A DNA stretch of 64,000 bases, taken from positions 11,937,797-12,001,796 of the forward strand of contig NC_063180.1 in NCBI RefSeq assembly GCF_023159225.1, read 5' to 3'. The notes under the pieces are model-generated. The model did no database searches. It was not told the DNA's origin and saw only the letters and a list, made by a program, of their open reading frames with translations. The stretch comes from Perognathus longimembris pacificus (lineage: Eukaryota; Chordata; Mammalia; Rodentia; Heteromyidae). Positions 49,123-60,422 of the stretch are shown piece after piece; the first letter of the stretch is position 1, and each line of letters begins with the position of its first letter. The translations under genes were made by a program, and so were the position numbers.

Positions 49123-49322
49123 GATTCAGTCCTGGGGCTTGAACTTGGGGCCTGAACATTATTGTCTCTGAGATTTTTTTTTGCTCAGTTCTAGCACTCT
49201 ACCATTTGAACCACACAGACTACAACTTTGAGCCTTTTCTGTTTATGTGGTTCTGAGGAATAGAACATGTAGCTTCATACATGCTAGAGAAGCACTCTGC
49301 TACTAAACCACATTCCCTGCCA
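49123..49322 (-). mobile_element. Dimeric ID-like SINE
   Basis: 'TCAGTCCTGGGGCTTGAACT' near 49126, the 'TTTTTTTTGCTCAGTTCTAG' centre near 49177, and the end 'CATTCCCTGCC' near 49322. More diverged than the copies with perfect duplications. Confidence 0.82.
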
Positions 49323-49344
49323 CAGTGTTCCTGCTCTTAAAATA

Positions 49345-49592
49345 GCACTTGACACTGGGTACTGGTGGCTCAGGTCAGTTGTAATCATAGCTACTCAGCA
49401 GGCTGAAACCTGAAGATTACTGTTCTAAAACAGCCAGAAGTCCATGAGATTTTTATCTCTAGTTAACAAGAAAAAAGCCGGAATGGGGCTGTACTTAAGT
49501 GGTAAAGAGATAGTCTTGAGCATACAAAGGGAGATCTCCAAGCCCTGAGTTGAAGCTCAATTGTCAGAACAGCAATAATAACAACAAAAATT
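49345..49592 (+). mobile_element. B1-like/ID-like composite SINE
   Basis: Sense copy: 'GTAATCATAGCTACTCAGCA' near 49381, 'TTTTTATCTCTAGTTAACAA' near 49450, an ID-like tail with 'CTTAAGTGGTAAAGAGATAG' near 49495, then an ATAACAACAA tail. Confidence 0.78.
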
Positions 49593-49650
49593 ACACTTTT
49601 CATATACATATTTTTGTTGAGTGAACAAATAACTTCTACTACATAACTTT

Positions 49651-49665
49651 AAAGAGTGGTATCAG
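49651..49665 (+). repeat. 5' target-site duplication of the L1
   Basis: AAAGAGTGGTATCAG lies immediately before the L1 5' end and is repeated with one change (AAAGAGTGGTACCAG) after the poly(A) tail at 56346-56360. Confidence 0.92.
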
Positions 49666-51682
49666 GGGACTTCTGGGAATACGGCGGAGGAGAAGCAGAG
49701 CCCTAGCTGAGCTCCCTCCGACATCGCAGTTTTCTCACCCCATAGAAACTTTTACTCCTAGAAAGACAGCCAAAGTAAGTTCTAACAGTACAGGGATTCT
49801 GGCCAGGAAGGAAAAAGCGACTTTGCTGGTCTGAAAACACAGATTTGAGCTCCAGGAGGTGTCCCGCCACCGCACCAGTGCCGGCGCCAGCACAGTGCCT
49901 GGCACAGCAACCGCACTCCGTGCGGCTAAAGCACACAGCATAGACCAGCGAGAAATATTCCAGATGGCGGCTGAGCACGGACGACCTGAAATCGCAGAAA
50001 AAGCCTGAGTACCCCACTAAAGATATTCTCACTCGCGCCCAGAGAGCAGCTTCTGGAAGGCAGCCCTTCCCCCACCACCAGAGCAAAGCGCCATCTTTGC
50101 CACTGGCATAGGGTCAGACCAGATTGGAACTGAAGCGGGCTTGGGGAAAGCGAGGTCAAAGTAGCCATCTTTGAAAAGGGCAGGAGGGACTGAACAGTGA
50201 GAGCCAACTCCGCCCAGGAGAACGCCCCCTGCCCTGGCGGGAGGCGAGTCCTAGGCAGCGGCTTAGCCAGAGGTTCCCCGTCTTGCCCGCCAGATTTTCT
50301 AAATTTAAAGCAAAAGCTGCGAGCAGCTACCGGAGGCAGGGAAACACCAGATAGAGGAACAAACAGTTCCTGGGACAGCTAAACGGTCCTGTCACAGAGG
50401 AAGCCCAATTCCCAGCCCAAAACGGAGCTGCATTCCATAGCCACCTCCACAAGGAGGCTGCCTCCCCCAGGCAAGCAACTCTCAGCCAAGTGAAACAGGC
50501 CAGAGGCGCCCCGCCCTGCTGAGTCCACGGGCTATTCAAAGCCAGGCATCAAAAGCAGCAGCCCCACAGCAGACAGAGGAGCCACAGTTCCTGAGACTGC
50601 TCACGTCCCCATCTACAGAGGACGCCAAGGCCCACCTGCAAGCTGTGTGAACCTCAGAGACCCAGGATTGCACCAACAGGGGAGAAGGGTCAGAACAGAT
50701 CCACCCCTTGCATACTGAAATTAAGTCAAACCAGCCAATCAGGAAAATAGACTGCAGACCATTGCAAGGAAACCAGAGACTGGGGAAAGACCACCCAAAC
50801 AAGGAGGACTCCATTTTTTTTCTTTTTTTCTTTTCAAACATTTTTTAAACTTTTTAAAAAAATTTTTCTTTTTAATTTTTTCACATCTGAAACAACGTTG
50901 GTTGTTTTTGTTTGTTTGTTTGTTTTTTATTTGTTTGTTTGTTTTCATTTTTACCAGTTTGTTTTATCAAGTTTTTGTTTGTTTGTTTGTTTGGGTTGTT
51001 CCTTCTCTGTTTTTTTTTTTCCTTTTTATTTATTTTTTCTTCTTTTTTAAAGATTTTGTCTGTTTTGTGTATCTGTCTTCCAGTATTTTTACTTTATTTC
51101 TCTCTTTGCGTTCTCTTTCTTTAAAAATTACTTTCCTATGAATAACACCTCTACTCTTTTCTGCTAACTTTCCATTGTCTGTCATTTTAACCTTGTTCTT
51201 TCTACTGATTCTACTCTTCTCCACATTTCCACATCACTGAAACTAAACCAAAATCACCACCACCCCCCCAATACATTTTACTCTATTCTCTGTACTATCT
51301 CCAACTTACCCTCCTGACTTACTGCCTGGACCTCCAGGTACCATTGACTCCTGGTTATTGGATAGAGGGTATCCCAGCTTAATCTGAGTTAATCAAAGGG
51401 GTTCATAGAGAAAGCCAGTCCTAAAAGAACTTAATATTAAAACAAGAATTGCATATAGGGTTGTAACAGTAAATAAGTAACTACTGAATACAGGGCCCAG
51501 GATCAGTTGTTATATTGAAATTGTATTCTTTAGGAACACCAAATCTAACTTTATAGACAGGTATACAAGTTATCTGTATATAATTGTGAACTTGTAAGAT
51601 TTACACAACAATGCTTGGTAAGGGCTGCTTTGGGTCTTAAACGGTGCTCACAGGTGCTGGTAGACTGGCATTCCCAATCCAA
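49666..51682 (+). promoter_or_regulatory. L1 5'UTR (internal promoter region)
   Basis: It begins GGGACTTCTGGGAATACGGC. The first 700 bases are GC-rich with many CpG sites, unlike the surrounding DNA, as expected of an L1 internal promoter. A long T-rich tract follows (50813-51130), with TTTG/GTTT tandem units at about 50900-50995. Several reading frames on both strands are accidental. It was not possible to locate transcription factor sites with confidence. Confidence 0.85.
50900..50998 (+). repeat. (GTTT)n arrays in the L1 5'UTR
   Basis: Three runs of TTTG repeats (about 50905-50923, 50930-50945 and 50974-50993) sit in a pyrimidine-rich segment. Frames over them translate as Phe/Val/Cys/Leu repeats and are artefacts. 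Confidence 0.85.
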
Positions 51683-51859
51683 ATGGGCGGAAGGAACACA
51701 AGAAAGATGGCAAAAAATGAAGTCTTATCCCCCACTCAAAACAAGCAGGAAGCAGAGCAGTCAATCAAAGACATAGAAGAGAACCCCCAAAATGCTCTAC
51801 AAAGTCTACTGATAAACATGAAAATGAAAAGTTTGAATCTCTTCCGTCAATTATTCTAG
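51683..51859 (+). pseudogene. L1 ORF1 remnant (about 58 codons, collapsed)
   Basis: ATG at 51683 opens a frame starting MGGRNTRKMAKNEVLSPTQ, hydrophilic and Lys/Gln/Glu-rich like the N-terminus of L1 ORF1 proteins (RNA-binding chaperones of L1 particles). It stops at 51857-51859. A typical ORF1 has roughly 330-370 codons with a coiled coil, an RNA-recognition domain and a C-terminal domain; none of those is here. ORF2 begins only 131 bp after the stop, so about 0.8 kb of ORF1 is inferred missing. An upstream in-frame extension to 51644 has no ATG. Confidence 0.75.
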
Positions 51860-51990
51860 AGTGTGAGGAGGCAAATATGTACTGCACAGGGAAAATAATC
51901 AAGATCCCAATACAGACAGAGAAATGAACTCTAAATAGTAAACATCAGATCAAGGAATGGGAAGACACAGCTTTAAACAAGATAGTGATA

Positions 51991-52824
51991 ATGAAAGGAA
52001 CAAACGATCATCTCTCAATCCTAACTCTCAACATTAATGGACTCAATTCTCCAATCAAACGACATAAGCTCATAAGTTGGATCAAAAATCAAGATCCATC
52101 TTTCTGCTGCCTCCAAGAGACACATCTATCCAGCAAAAGTAAACATCTTCTAAAAGTGAAAGGCTGGAATCAAATCTATCAAGCAAATGGCCCCCATAAG
52201 CAGGCTGGAGTTGCAATCCTAGTATCAGAAAAAATTGACTTCAAATTAAAAAAGGTAAGAAGAGACAAAGAAGGCTACTACTTACTAGTAAAGGGATCTC
52301 TCCTACAGGAAGATATAACCATCCTAAATATCTACACACCAAATGCAGGAGCACCCAACTTCATCAAACAAACACTACTGACTCTAAAATCACTCATAGA
52401 CCCAAACACATTGATAGTTGGGGACTTTGAGACTCCACTATCACCTCTGGACAGATCAACACGCCAAAAACTGAACAAAGAAACCACAGATCTTAATAAT
52501 TGCATAGACCAACTAGACTTTACCGACTACTACAGAATATTCCACCCAGCAACAACAGAATACACATTCTTCTCTGCAGCACATGGAACATTCTCCAAAA
52601 TAGATCACATCTTATGGCACAAAGAAAATCTGTACAAATTCAGAAGTATCAAAACCATTCCCTGCATTCTCTCAGACCACAATGGAATAAAATTAGAGCT
52701 CAACTCAAACAGCCACCACAGAAAATCCTACAATTCATGGAGACTAAACAACACACTGCTGAACCATCAGTGGGTCATTGAAGAAATTAAAACGGAAATT
52801 CAAATGTTTATGAACTTCAACTAA
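51991..52824 (+). pseudogene. L1 ORF2, endonuclease part (first segment)
   Basis: ATG at 51991 starts MKGTNDHLSILTLNINGLNS; an upstream GTG at 51985 is not a mammalian start. The apurinic-like endonuclease fold is recognisable by NINGLN, QETHL, IYTPNAG, GDF-x-TPLSPLDRS, SKIDHIL and SDHNGIKLE in order. This domain nicks target DNA for reverse transcription. One substitution stands out: the codon at 52429-52431 is GAG (Glu) where L1 endonucleases carry Asn (GDFN), a catalytic-site position. The frame ends at TAA 52822, and a further in-frame TAG is at 52843. The reading then continues in the same frame to the A-run at 53046-53055. Confidence 0.93.
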
Positions 52825-53041
52825 GTTGAGGACACAAACTACTAGCTCCTTTGGGACACAGCAAAGGCAGTACTCAGAGGAAAATTTATATCTCTGAGTA
52901 CATACATCAACAAACTGGAGAAACAGCAACTCAGTAATTTGAGGCAGCACCCTAATTTTCTGGAGAGAGAACAGCAAGCCAAACCCCAAGTCAACAGACG
53001 GAAGCAAATAATTAAAATTAAATCAGAATTAAATCAATTAG

Positions 53042-55264
53042 AGACAAAAAAAAAACATTGAAAGAATCAACAAAACAAAGAGTTGGTTCTTTGAAAAAAT
53101 CAACAAGATAGACAGACCCCTGGCAAACCTGACCAAAAGACGAAGGCAGCACACTCAAATAAACAAGATAAGAGATGAAACAGGTAACATCACCATAGAA
53201 ATAACCGAAATTCAGAAAATAATAAGGGACTATTTTGCAAACCTTTATGCCAAAAAGTACGAGAACTTGGAAGAAGTGTATGATTTCCTAGAAAAAATTG
53301 ATATCCCCAAACTCAACCAAGAAGATTTATACCTTCTAAACAGACCCATATCCAGTATTGAAATAGAAATGGCAATAAATGATCTCCCATCCAAGAAAAG
53401 CCCAGGTCCAGAAGGATTCACTGCAGAATTCTACAAGGACTTCAAAACAGAACTCACACCAATATTTCTCAAACTCTTCAATGAAATGGAAAGAGAACGC
53501 TCACTACCAGACTCATTCTATGAAGCCAGTATAACCCTCATCCCAAAACCAGGCAGACACTCATCACGGAAAGAGGACTATAGACCGATCTCCCTGATGA
53601 ACATAGACGCAAAAATTCTCAACAAAATTCTGGCCAATCAACTTCAACAGGTCATCAAAAAAATCATACACCACAATCAAACTGGATTCATCCCAGGGAT
53701 GCAAAGTTGGTTTAACATATGCAAGTCAATTAATGTAATCCACCACATCAACTGGAGCAAGCTAAAGAACCACATGGTTTTATCTCTGGATGCGGAAAAA
53801 GCGTTCGATAAAATCCAGCACCCCTTTATGCTAAAAGCCCTGGAAAAACTGGGATTCCAGGGAACATTCCTGAATATAATCAAGGCAGTTTATGACAAAC
53901 CAACAGCTAGCATAACTCCAAATGGTGAAAAACTAAAGCCATTCGCTTTAAAATCAGGAACAAGGCAGGGATGTCCACTCTCTCCCCTGCTCTTCAACAT
54001 AGTACTAGAATTCCTAGCCAGAGCAATTAGGCAAGAAGAAAATATAAAGGGGATCCAAATAGGAAAAGATGAAGTTAAACTTTCTCTCTTCGCAGATGAC
54101 ATGATCCTATACCTAAAGAATCCCATAGACTCTACCCCCAAGCTACTAGAGCTGATCCAAAACTTTGGCAAAGTTGCAGGATATAAAATAAACCTTCAAA
54201 AATCAACGGCCTTTCTCTATGCTAACGACCCGAAGACAGAGGCTGAAATCAGGAAAGCAACTCCTTTTGCAATAGCCCCCAAAAACATAAAATACCTAGG
54301 AATAACCTTAACCAAAGAAGTGAAAGACCTCCTTGATGAGAACATTAAAAGCTTGAAAAATGAAATTAAGTCAGAACTAAGGAAATGGATAAACCTCCCA
54401 TGTTCCTGGATTGGGAGGATTAATATAATCAAAATGGCAATATTGCCAAAGGCTATCTACAAATTCAATGCAATACCCATTAATATCCCAACACCATTCT
54501 TTAATGAAACAGAGGAAGCAATCCAGAAATTCATATGGAACAATAAAAGACCTAGAATAGCAAAAACACTCCTAAGCAGAAAGAACAGTGCTGGAGGAAT
54601 TACAATACCCAACTTCAAGCTGTATTATAAAGCTATAGTAATAAAAACAGCTTGGTATTGGCACCGGAACAGGCCTGAAGACCAATGGAACAGAATTGAA
54701 GACCCAGAAATGAACCCACAGAACTACACCTATTTAATCTTTGATAAAGGAGCTAAAACAATAGTATGGAAGAAAGATAGCCTCTTTAACAAGTGGTGCT
54801 GGCAAAACTGGTTCAACACATGCAACAAACTAAAACTAGATCCTTATATATCACCCTGCAACAAAATCAATTCCAAATGGATTAAAGACCTTGAAATCAA
54901 AACAGACACCCTGAAAATACTAAAGGAAGGAGTAGGAGAAACACTTGAGCTCCTTGGCACAGGACGGAACTTCCTTAACAAAGACCCAGAAAGGCTACAA
55001 ATCAAAGAAAGGTTGGACAAATGGGACTGCATCAAACTGCAGAGCTTCTGCAGGGCAAAGGACATAGCTTGCAAGATAAACAGAAAGCCCACAGACTGGG
55101 AGAAGATCTTTACCAGACATTCAACAGACAAAGGCCTCATCTCTAAAATATATGCAGAAGTAAAAAAAAATTGCCTTTTTCCAAAACAAAACCGCAAAGA
55201 ACCAATAGCCCCCTCATCAAGTGGGCTAAAGACTTACAAAGAGACTTCTTTGATGAGGAAATGA
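53042..55264 (+). pseudogene. L1 ORF2, reverse transcriptase part (second segment)
   Basis: After a ten-A run (53046-53055), where one extra A shifts the frame, ORF2 continues as [18 protein letters not shown] and stays open for over 2.1 kb. Reverse transcriptase landmarks are in order: [66 protein letters not shown] and the catalytic FADD at 54089-54100. Later landmarks include [18 protein letters not shown] and [15 protein letters not shown]. The catalytic aspartates are intact. The frame breaks again near the nine-A run 55162-55170, and its last 30 or so codons to 55264 are out of frame. Confidence 0.95.
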
Positions 55265-55836
55265 GAATGGCCAAGAGACATATGAAAAAATGCTCTACAT
55301 CACTGGCCATAAAAGAAATGCCAATCAAAACAACATTGAGATTCCATCTCACCCCAGTAAGAATGTCATATATCAAGAAAACTAACAATAACAATTGTTG
55401 GAGGGGATGTGGCCAAAAGGGAACCCTACTTCATTGTTGGTGGGAATGTAAACTGGTTCAGCCACTCTGGCAAGCAGTATGGAGATTCCTCAGAAGGCTA
55501 AATATAGAACTCCCCTATGACCCAGCAGCCCCACATTTGGGTATCTATCTAAAAGATCACAAACAAAATCACAGTAATGCCACCAGCAGAACAATGTTCA
55601 TTGCAGCACAATTTGCCATAGCAAGAATCTGTAACCAGCCCAGATGCCCCTCAGTAGACGAATGGATCAGGAAAATGTGGTACATATACACAATGGAAAT
55701 TTATTCCTCTATCAGAAAGAATGACATTGTCCCATTTGTAAGGAAATGGAAGGACTTGGAAAAAATTATACTAAGTGAAGTGAGCCAGGCCCAAAGAAAC
55801 ATGGACTTTATGGTCTCCCTTATTGGGAATAATTAG
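55171..55836 (+). pseudogene. L1 ORF2, C-terminal Cys-rich part (third segment)
   Basis: In a third frame, from about 55200 on, the normal ORF2 C-terminus is readable: [26 protein letters not shown], then the Cys-rich motif [18 protein letters not shown] (55396-55449; CX3CX7HX4C). GIYLKDHK and an end at LIGNN with TAG at 55834-55836 follow. The TTG at 55171 is not a real start. Joined mentally, the three segments give about 1280 codons, near the usual ORF2 length. Confidence 0.93.
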
Positions 55837-56345
55837 TACAGGTTTAGGCAAGTCATAGCAGAGCATCACAAGACCCAATAGATATACACTTATGAACACA
55901 TAAGATGATGCTAAGTGAAATGAACTCCATGGTATGGAAACAGTTGTAACTACTTTCAACGGCCTATGTGTATCTGTAGCTTCTATTATTGATGATGTTC
56001 TTGTATCACCTTCCTGTGCTTGTACCTACACTATCTCTGTAATCTTATCTGAGTATACTGGAAACCGTGTATACTGGTATTGGAAGTTGGAAATTGAAAG
56101 GGAATACCAAATTTGAGAGACACAGGGTAAAAAAAGGCAAACAACTACAAAAGCAATACTTGCAAAACTGATTGGTATAAGTGAACTGAACACTTCCTTG
56201 TGGTTGGGAAGGGAAAGGGGGAGGAGGGAGGGTGGTATGAGGGACAAGGTAACAAACTGTACAAGAAATGTATCCAGTGCCTAATGTATGAAACTGTAAC
56301 CTTTCTGTACATCAGTTTTATAATAAAAATTTGAAAAAAAAAAAA
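55837..56345 (+). other. L1 3'UTR and poly(A) tail
   Basis: It includes a G-rich purine block (about 56205-56250, GGGAAGGGAAAGGGGGAGGA), as is typical of L1 3'UTRs. AATAAA lies near 56323, and an A-run reaches 56345. This is the reference for the shorter L1 fragments at 1-475, 22720, 23083, 29745, 37195 and 45560. Confidence 0.92.
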
Positions 56346-56360
56346 AAAGAGTGGTACCAG
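56346..56360 (+). repeat. 3' target-site duplication of the L1
   Basis: AAAGAGTGGTACCAG, partner of 49651-49665 with one T/C difference, which must have arisen after insertion. Confidence 0.92.
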
Positions 56361-58199
56361 CACCATGAACAGTACTTTCAGGGTAAAAATCCTTAGTGCT
56401 TAGATTCACATATTAGTTTTTATTGGCTGGTGTATGGAGAAAGAAGTCCTGTGTCTTTTACTCAGAAACATATTACCCTGCACTGTTCAAGAGATTGCAT
56501 TCAGGACTAACAATTTTGAACTGGCCTTTAATATCTTTATTTGGGCTCCAAAAATAGGTTCGATCAAGCTTCTGACATCCCTCTCTTTCATTAATTTTTG
56601 TGATTAGGTACAAATATCATCGTGTTTCTTTGTATTTTTGAAAATCTTGGATCCCATTACCTGTATCAATGTTTGTTAAAGAACATTTTTATTGAAGGCT
56701 AATCCCAGGCAAACAAGAATCTTACATAAAAAAGTGTGCAAAATGGAACATTCAGGTAATGGATTAGAGGCATATGATACTATGTAGCTTATTTTACAAA
56801 CTAAGCTAATAGGGAGATTTTAAGTTAGTGAGTCTCATCTTAATTAGAGACAATGTTTTCTTTTTATGCATTTTTGTTTATTGGACAGAATCCATATTTC
56901 CCACCCCCTGTTCAGGAAGCTTAATGGATTGACAACTGTGATTTGAGATATACTTTCCAGTATGAAAAGGATTACGGAAGTGAACAGAGTAACTGGGGAT
57001 GAGATCGGCAAGTGGAGGGAAATAGGTGAGCTCAACCTTAGGAAGACATCCATCAACAATTTAAAGAACAGGGTTTGTTGGGATTGCATGTCTGGAAACA
57101 TGGGCTCCACCTTGATCGTGACACAACTTTCACAATGCCCATTGACACACTGACACAAAGACCTTCTAGTCTCACTCTTTCATCTACTCTCCACAGAGAC
57201 CTCCTGCTCTCCTGTTCTTAGGAAAATGAATCTTTTAGACAATGAAAGATAGCATTTATAAACCTCAGTATAGGACCCCAAAGGACTTAGGGACGATGGA
57301 CAAATGATCATCAGGAAAGCTGTCAACCTATTTCAGGTAAAATGTTCGGGTTGGGGCCCTGAACAGATTGCATTTGTCAGGCATCTAGCACCTGGCTGCT
57401 AATGGCACCAATTGCCTCCTTCTAATTAAATCCATGAAACTATAACCCCAAAGCATCAGTTAAGCCTCTTTCTATCTCTCTCCATACTAGGTACTCTGTT
57501 CTATCTAATAAGAGCTATAGAAGCTTGGCCTTTCATGCCTCAAAGATCATTGGGGCTCAACTTAAGTACTAGTACTTTCTGTAGAATCAGAGTGAAGCTA
57601 GACTCAAACTGGGATCATATCTTCACTTCTCTCTTCATCTTGTTTCTCTTACATCTGTTTCCTTTGAGCACCTGCACAATAAACCATGACATCTATTCCT
57701 ATCTAAAGATCTGTAGCTAAGGAACTCAACCTAAGACAGGCACAAAAGATGGTGAACGGCCCCGATCACACTCCAGGCTGCAATGCTCAGATGTGACTGC
57801 TTGTGGTTGAGTTCAACAGCGCATTTTACTCAAAGAAGATTCATTAAAGAAGCTCAGGGTAAGAAAAAGACATTAATTTCCATAAAAGCTGCCTTTTCTC
57901 TTTGGTACTTAATGGTGTTTTGTGGCATATGGCTGTAAAGAGTGGAACAATCAGTGAATTACACAAGGCAAAAGAAAAGAAAAAGTAACAACCAGGCAAT
58001 TGGATAACTAGAGCTTTGTGAATGAAATCTTCAGCTATTTGATTTGTCATGCCTTAGAGTTATGTTAATAAAGTAACAAACCTCTAAAAAAAAAGTCAGA
58101 GGTTTCAGTTCTCCTGTTTCACTGCTTCCCTAGTTTCTGATAATTATAAACTTAATTTAAATCATAACATAGTTTCAAGTTCAATAATACAAATACAAT
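56361..58199. other. Unassigned intergenic sequence
   Basis: About 1.8 kb without a recognised gene. 57360-57500 has a weak resemblance to the end of a MaLR-like LTR ('AACTATAACCCCAAAGCATC', 'AGTTAAGCCTCTTTCTATC'). Confidence 0.4.
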
Positions 58200-58285
58200 A
58201 TATACACATATTTATAATATATTCACGTATATATGAATATGTATATACATGTTTATACAAGGATATATATATATATATATATATT
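58200..58285. repeat. AT-rich simple repeat
   Basis: TATACA/ATAT units followed by a pure (TA)n run at about 58263-58284. Confidence 0.85.
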
Positions 58286-58522
58286 CTATGCCTCTATAGT
58301 CACAATTCTAAGATGATTATTTTTTGCCCAAGCTCTATATGTACATAGATTTAATTCCAGAATAATGAGTTCTCTAACCCACAGTTCTTTATTTATCTTC
58401 TATAATTAAGTTCTTTGATCAAATCTAGAATTTGATCAAATCTAGGATTTCATTTTTGTTTGTGGTGATGTTTTCCTATCTGTTTTGAAAAAGGCTATGG
58501 GAATGACAATCTCTGCATTATC

Positions 58523-58548
58523 ATATATATATGTATATATATATGCTT
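58523..58548. repeat. (AT)n simple repeat
   Basis: Interrupted AT dinucleotides. Confidence 0.75.
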
Positions 58549-58674
58549 CATACTTAAGAGAAGCTTCAGTGAATACAAAGAAAATGTATAATATTTACTG
58601 TCACACTATATTATCTGTCCTGTTTTCAAGCATTCAATTCTACATGAAGAATTTTAGGCCACTTCAGCTTTTCT

Positions 58675-58678
58675 TTTC

Positions 58679-58711
<33 letters not shown>

Positions 58712-58917
58712 TTTTTGGCCAGTCCTGGGCCTTGGACTCAGGGCCTGAGCACCATCCCTGGCTTCTGGCTTCTTCCCGCTCAAGGCTAGCACTCTGCCAC
58801 CTGAGCCACAGCACCCCTTCTGGCCGTTTTCCATATATGTGGTGCTGGGGAATCGAACTGAGAGCTTCATGTGTAGGAGGCAAGCACTCTTGCCACTAGG
58901 CCATATTCCCAGCCCCT
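58675..58917 (-). mobile_element. Dimeric ID-like SINE with perfect 15-bp target duplication
   Basis: The tail complement is a TTTTC-patterned pyrimidine stretch and T-run (58675-58715). The body follows with a small internal duplication ('GGCTTCTGGCTTCTTCCCGC' at 58760). The end is 'CATATTCCCAGCCCCT'. CACTTCAGCTTTTCT flanks it at 58660-58674 and 58918-58932. Confidence 0.93.
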
Positions 58918-58932
58918 CACTTCAGCTTTTCT

Positions 58933-60422
58933 GCTTTTACACTTATTCATACATTCTTGCTCTTTATTTTTAGAACAAGTTTAATGTATTTTCTCTAGAA
59001 AACAGTTTGTCATTTATATTAGTGGTAAAATTCATGAGTTAGTTGATTTCAAAAAGAATTTAGCAAACATTTTTCATTTTTCTCTATCATTTTCTTTTGA
59101 GAGCTATTGTATGTTGCAAATTATATTTCTGTCATCAATATCTGTTTGATCTTTTCATGATATTTCCTGGGCTAGACTGGAATACTTTGTAGACCATTGC
59201 TTTGGGTGTCTGCCTACTACATATAATTATCTCAACAGAATGGGGTTCACTCTTATAATCCCAGTAGTTGGGATGCAAAGATGGGGAGAGCTGTATTTGG
59301 AAGTTATCCAAGCTTCATAGTTAATTCCATAATTAAACTCATGTCATACACATTTACTTTTTTCAGGATTTGCAGTTGGTTTTATCTCTGTAAGTAATTC
59401 TGATAAACAGCTCCAGAGAATCCACAGTACCTTTCATGGGAAAGAGAGAAATTGATCCACTTTTGTCATCAGTCCCTGGAGAAGATGGAATTTATTCTAC
59501 TCCCTTTCTGCTTTTGGGTAGACACTTTCAAAAAGGGAAGTACTGTACAAATGGCTTTATATGATCATCTTTTCCTACAATCCCCCTTCCTTTGCAGTTT
59601 CTATGCTTCATGAAGTTTCTCTTCTTCCATGATAGTCATTTGTCATTGCCTAATGAAGATCTGTATTTACCACTGGCCTTTCTTACTGTGCCTACTCTCA
59701 ATTTCCAATCATTTCTACAGGAAAAAGCAGCAACACTCCTCAGTCACATTGCTTTAATCATTAAGCCATTGTCTTCTTTGAAGCAGTCCCTAGGAATGTG
59801 TAAGGTCCAAATTAGGGGTCATGTATATTTTATTTTATTCATTTATCTCTCACTCATTCAGCCAATAATGTATCAAATGTTTCGTACATGTGTTGGTCCA
59901 AATAAAAATACAGAAAAACAAAAGTACAAACATATCATAAAGCCCTTGAGATAATTTCTTTAAAGTAAGAATGTATGATAGGTACAGGGGCTAATTTTAT
60001 TTACTCTGCATTTCTCGCATCCATAAATATTATTCAGTGATAATTATTTGCCTTGTTCCTGACGAGGGAAATTGGATTTCATGAGCTACTGATGAGATTG
60101 CTTTTGCTAAGAAAAGAATTTTGGTCAGTTGTTTCAGAATACTTTTTAAAATTTTTTTCCTGGTGGCTGTATTTTCTAAGGAGGGGGAATGTATGTGTAT
60201 GTGTTCTGGGAAGATTTAAAAATGTGAGTACTTTTTACAATAATCTTGCCTCAATAAATGAAAGAGAATGTAAAATTACTTCATGTAGATCCCATAGGTA
60301 AAGGAATAAAAATGTACTTTGTAGACTTCTAAAACATATCCTTCAATTTCCTGAGTTCTTTAGAGAAAATACACCATCTAAAATCAATAACCATATACAT
60401 AAGTAATAGAGGAATGAAGCTA
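58933..60422. other. Intergenic sequence, mostly unassigned
   Basis: 59236-59310 may be a B1-like fragment ('TTATAATCCCAGTAGTTGGG' near 59253). The 120-codon frame at 59592-59954 has no recognised motif, and no gene is called. Confidence 0.4.

Larger units (their letters stand above)
49666..56345 (+). mobile_element. LINE-1 with intact 5' and 3' ends, coding regions disrupted
   Basis: A 6680-bp element bounded by a 15-bp target duplication. Order: 5'UTR (49666-51682), remnant ORF1 (51683-51859), ORF2 (51991-55836), 3'UTR and poly(A) tail (55837-56345). The duplication plus A-tail shows target-primed reverse transcription, and the preserved GC-rich 5' start argues that the copy was not 5'-truncated. 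It can no longer act by itself: ORF1 is nearly absent, and ORF2 has two in-frame stops and two frameshifts. The other L1 3' ends in the window align to its 3'UTR. Identity as L1 rests on the endonuclease, reverse transcriptase and Cys-rich motifs of ORF2. Confidence 0.97.

Noticed and set aside
49703..50207. 127- and 93-codon Cys/Ser-rich minus-strand frames
   Set aside because: They lie in the GC-rich L1 5'UTR, where stops are rare by composition; no known antisense protein was recognised.
52500..52781. 93-codon frame in the L1 endonuclease region
   Set aside because: It is a shifted frame of ORF2, whose motifs read in the overlapping frame.
59592..59954. 120-codon plus-strand frame
   Set aside because: No recognisable motif, no splice or promoter context, and AT-rich composition; most likely chance.
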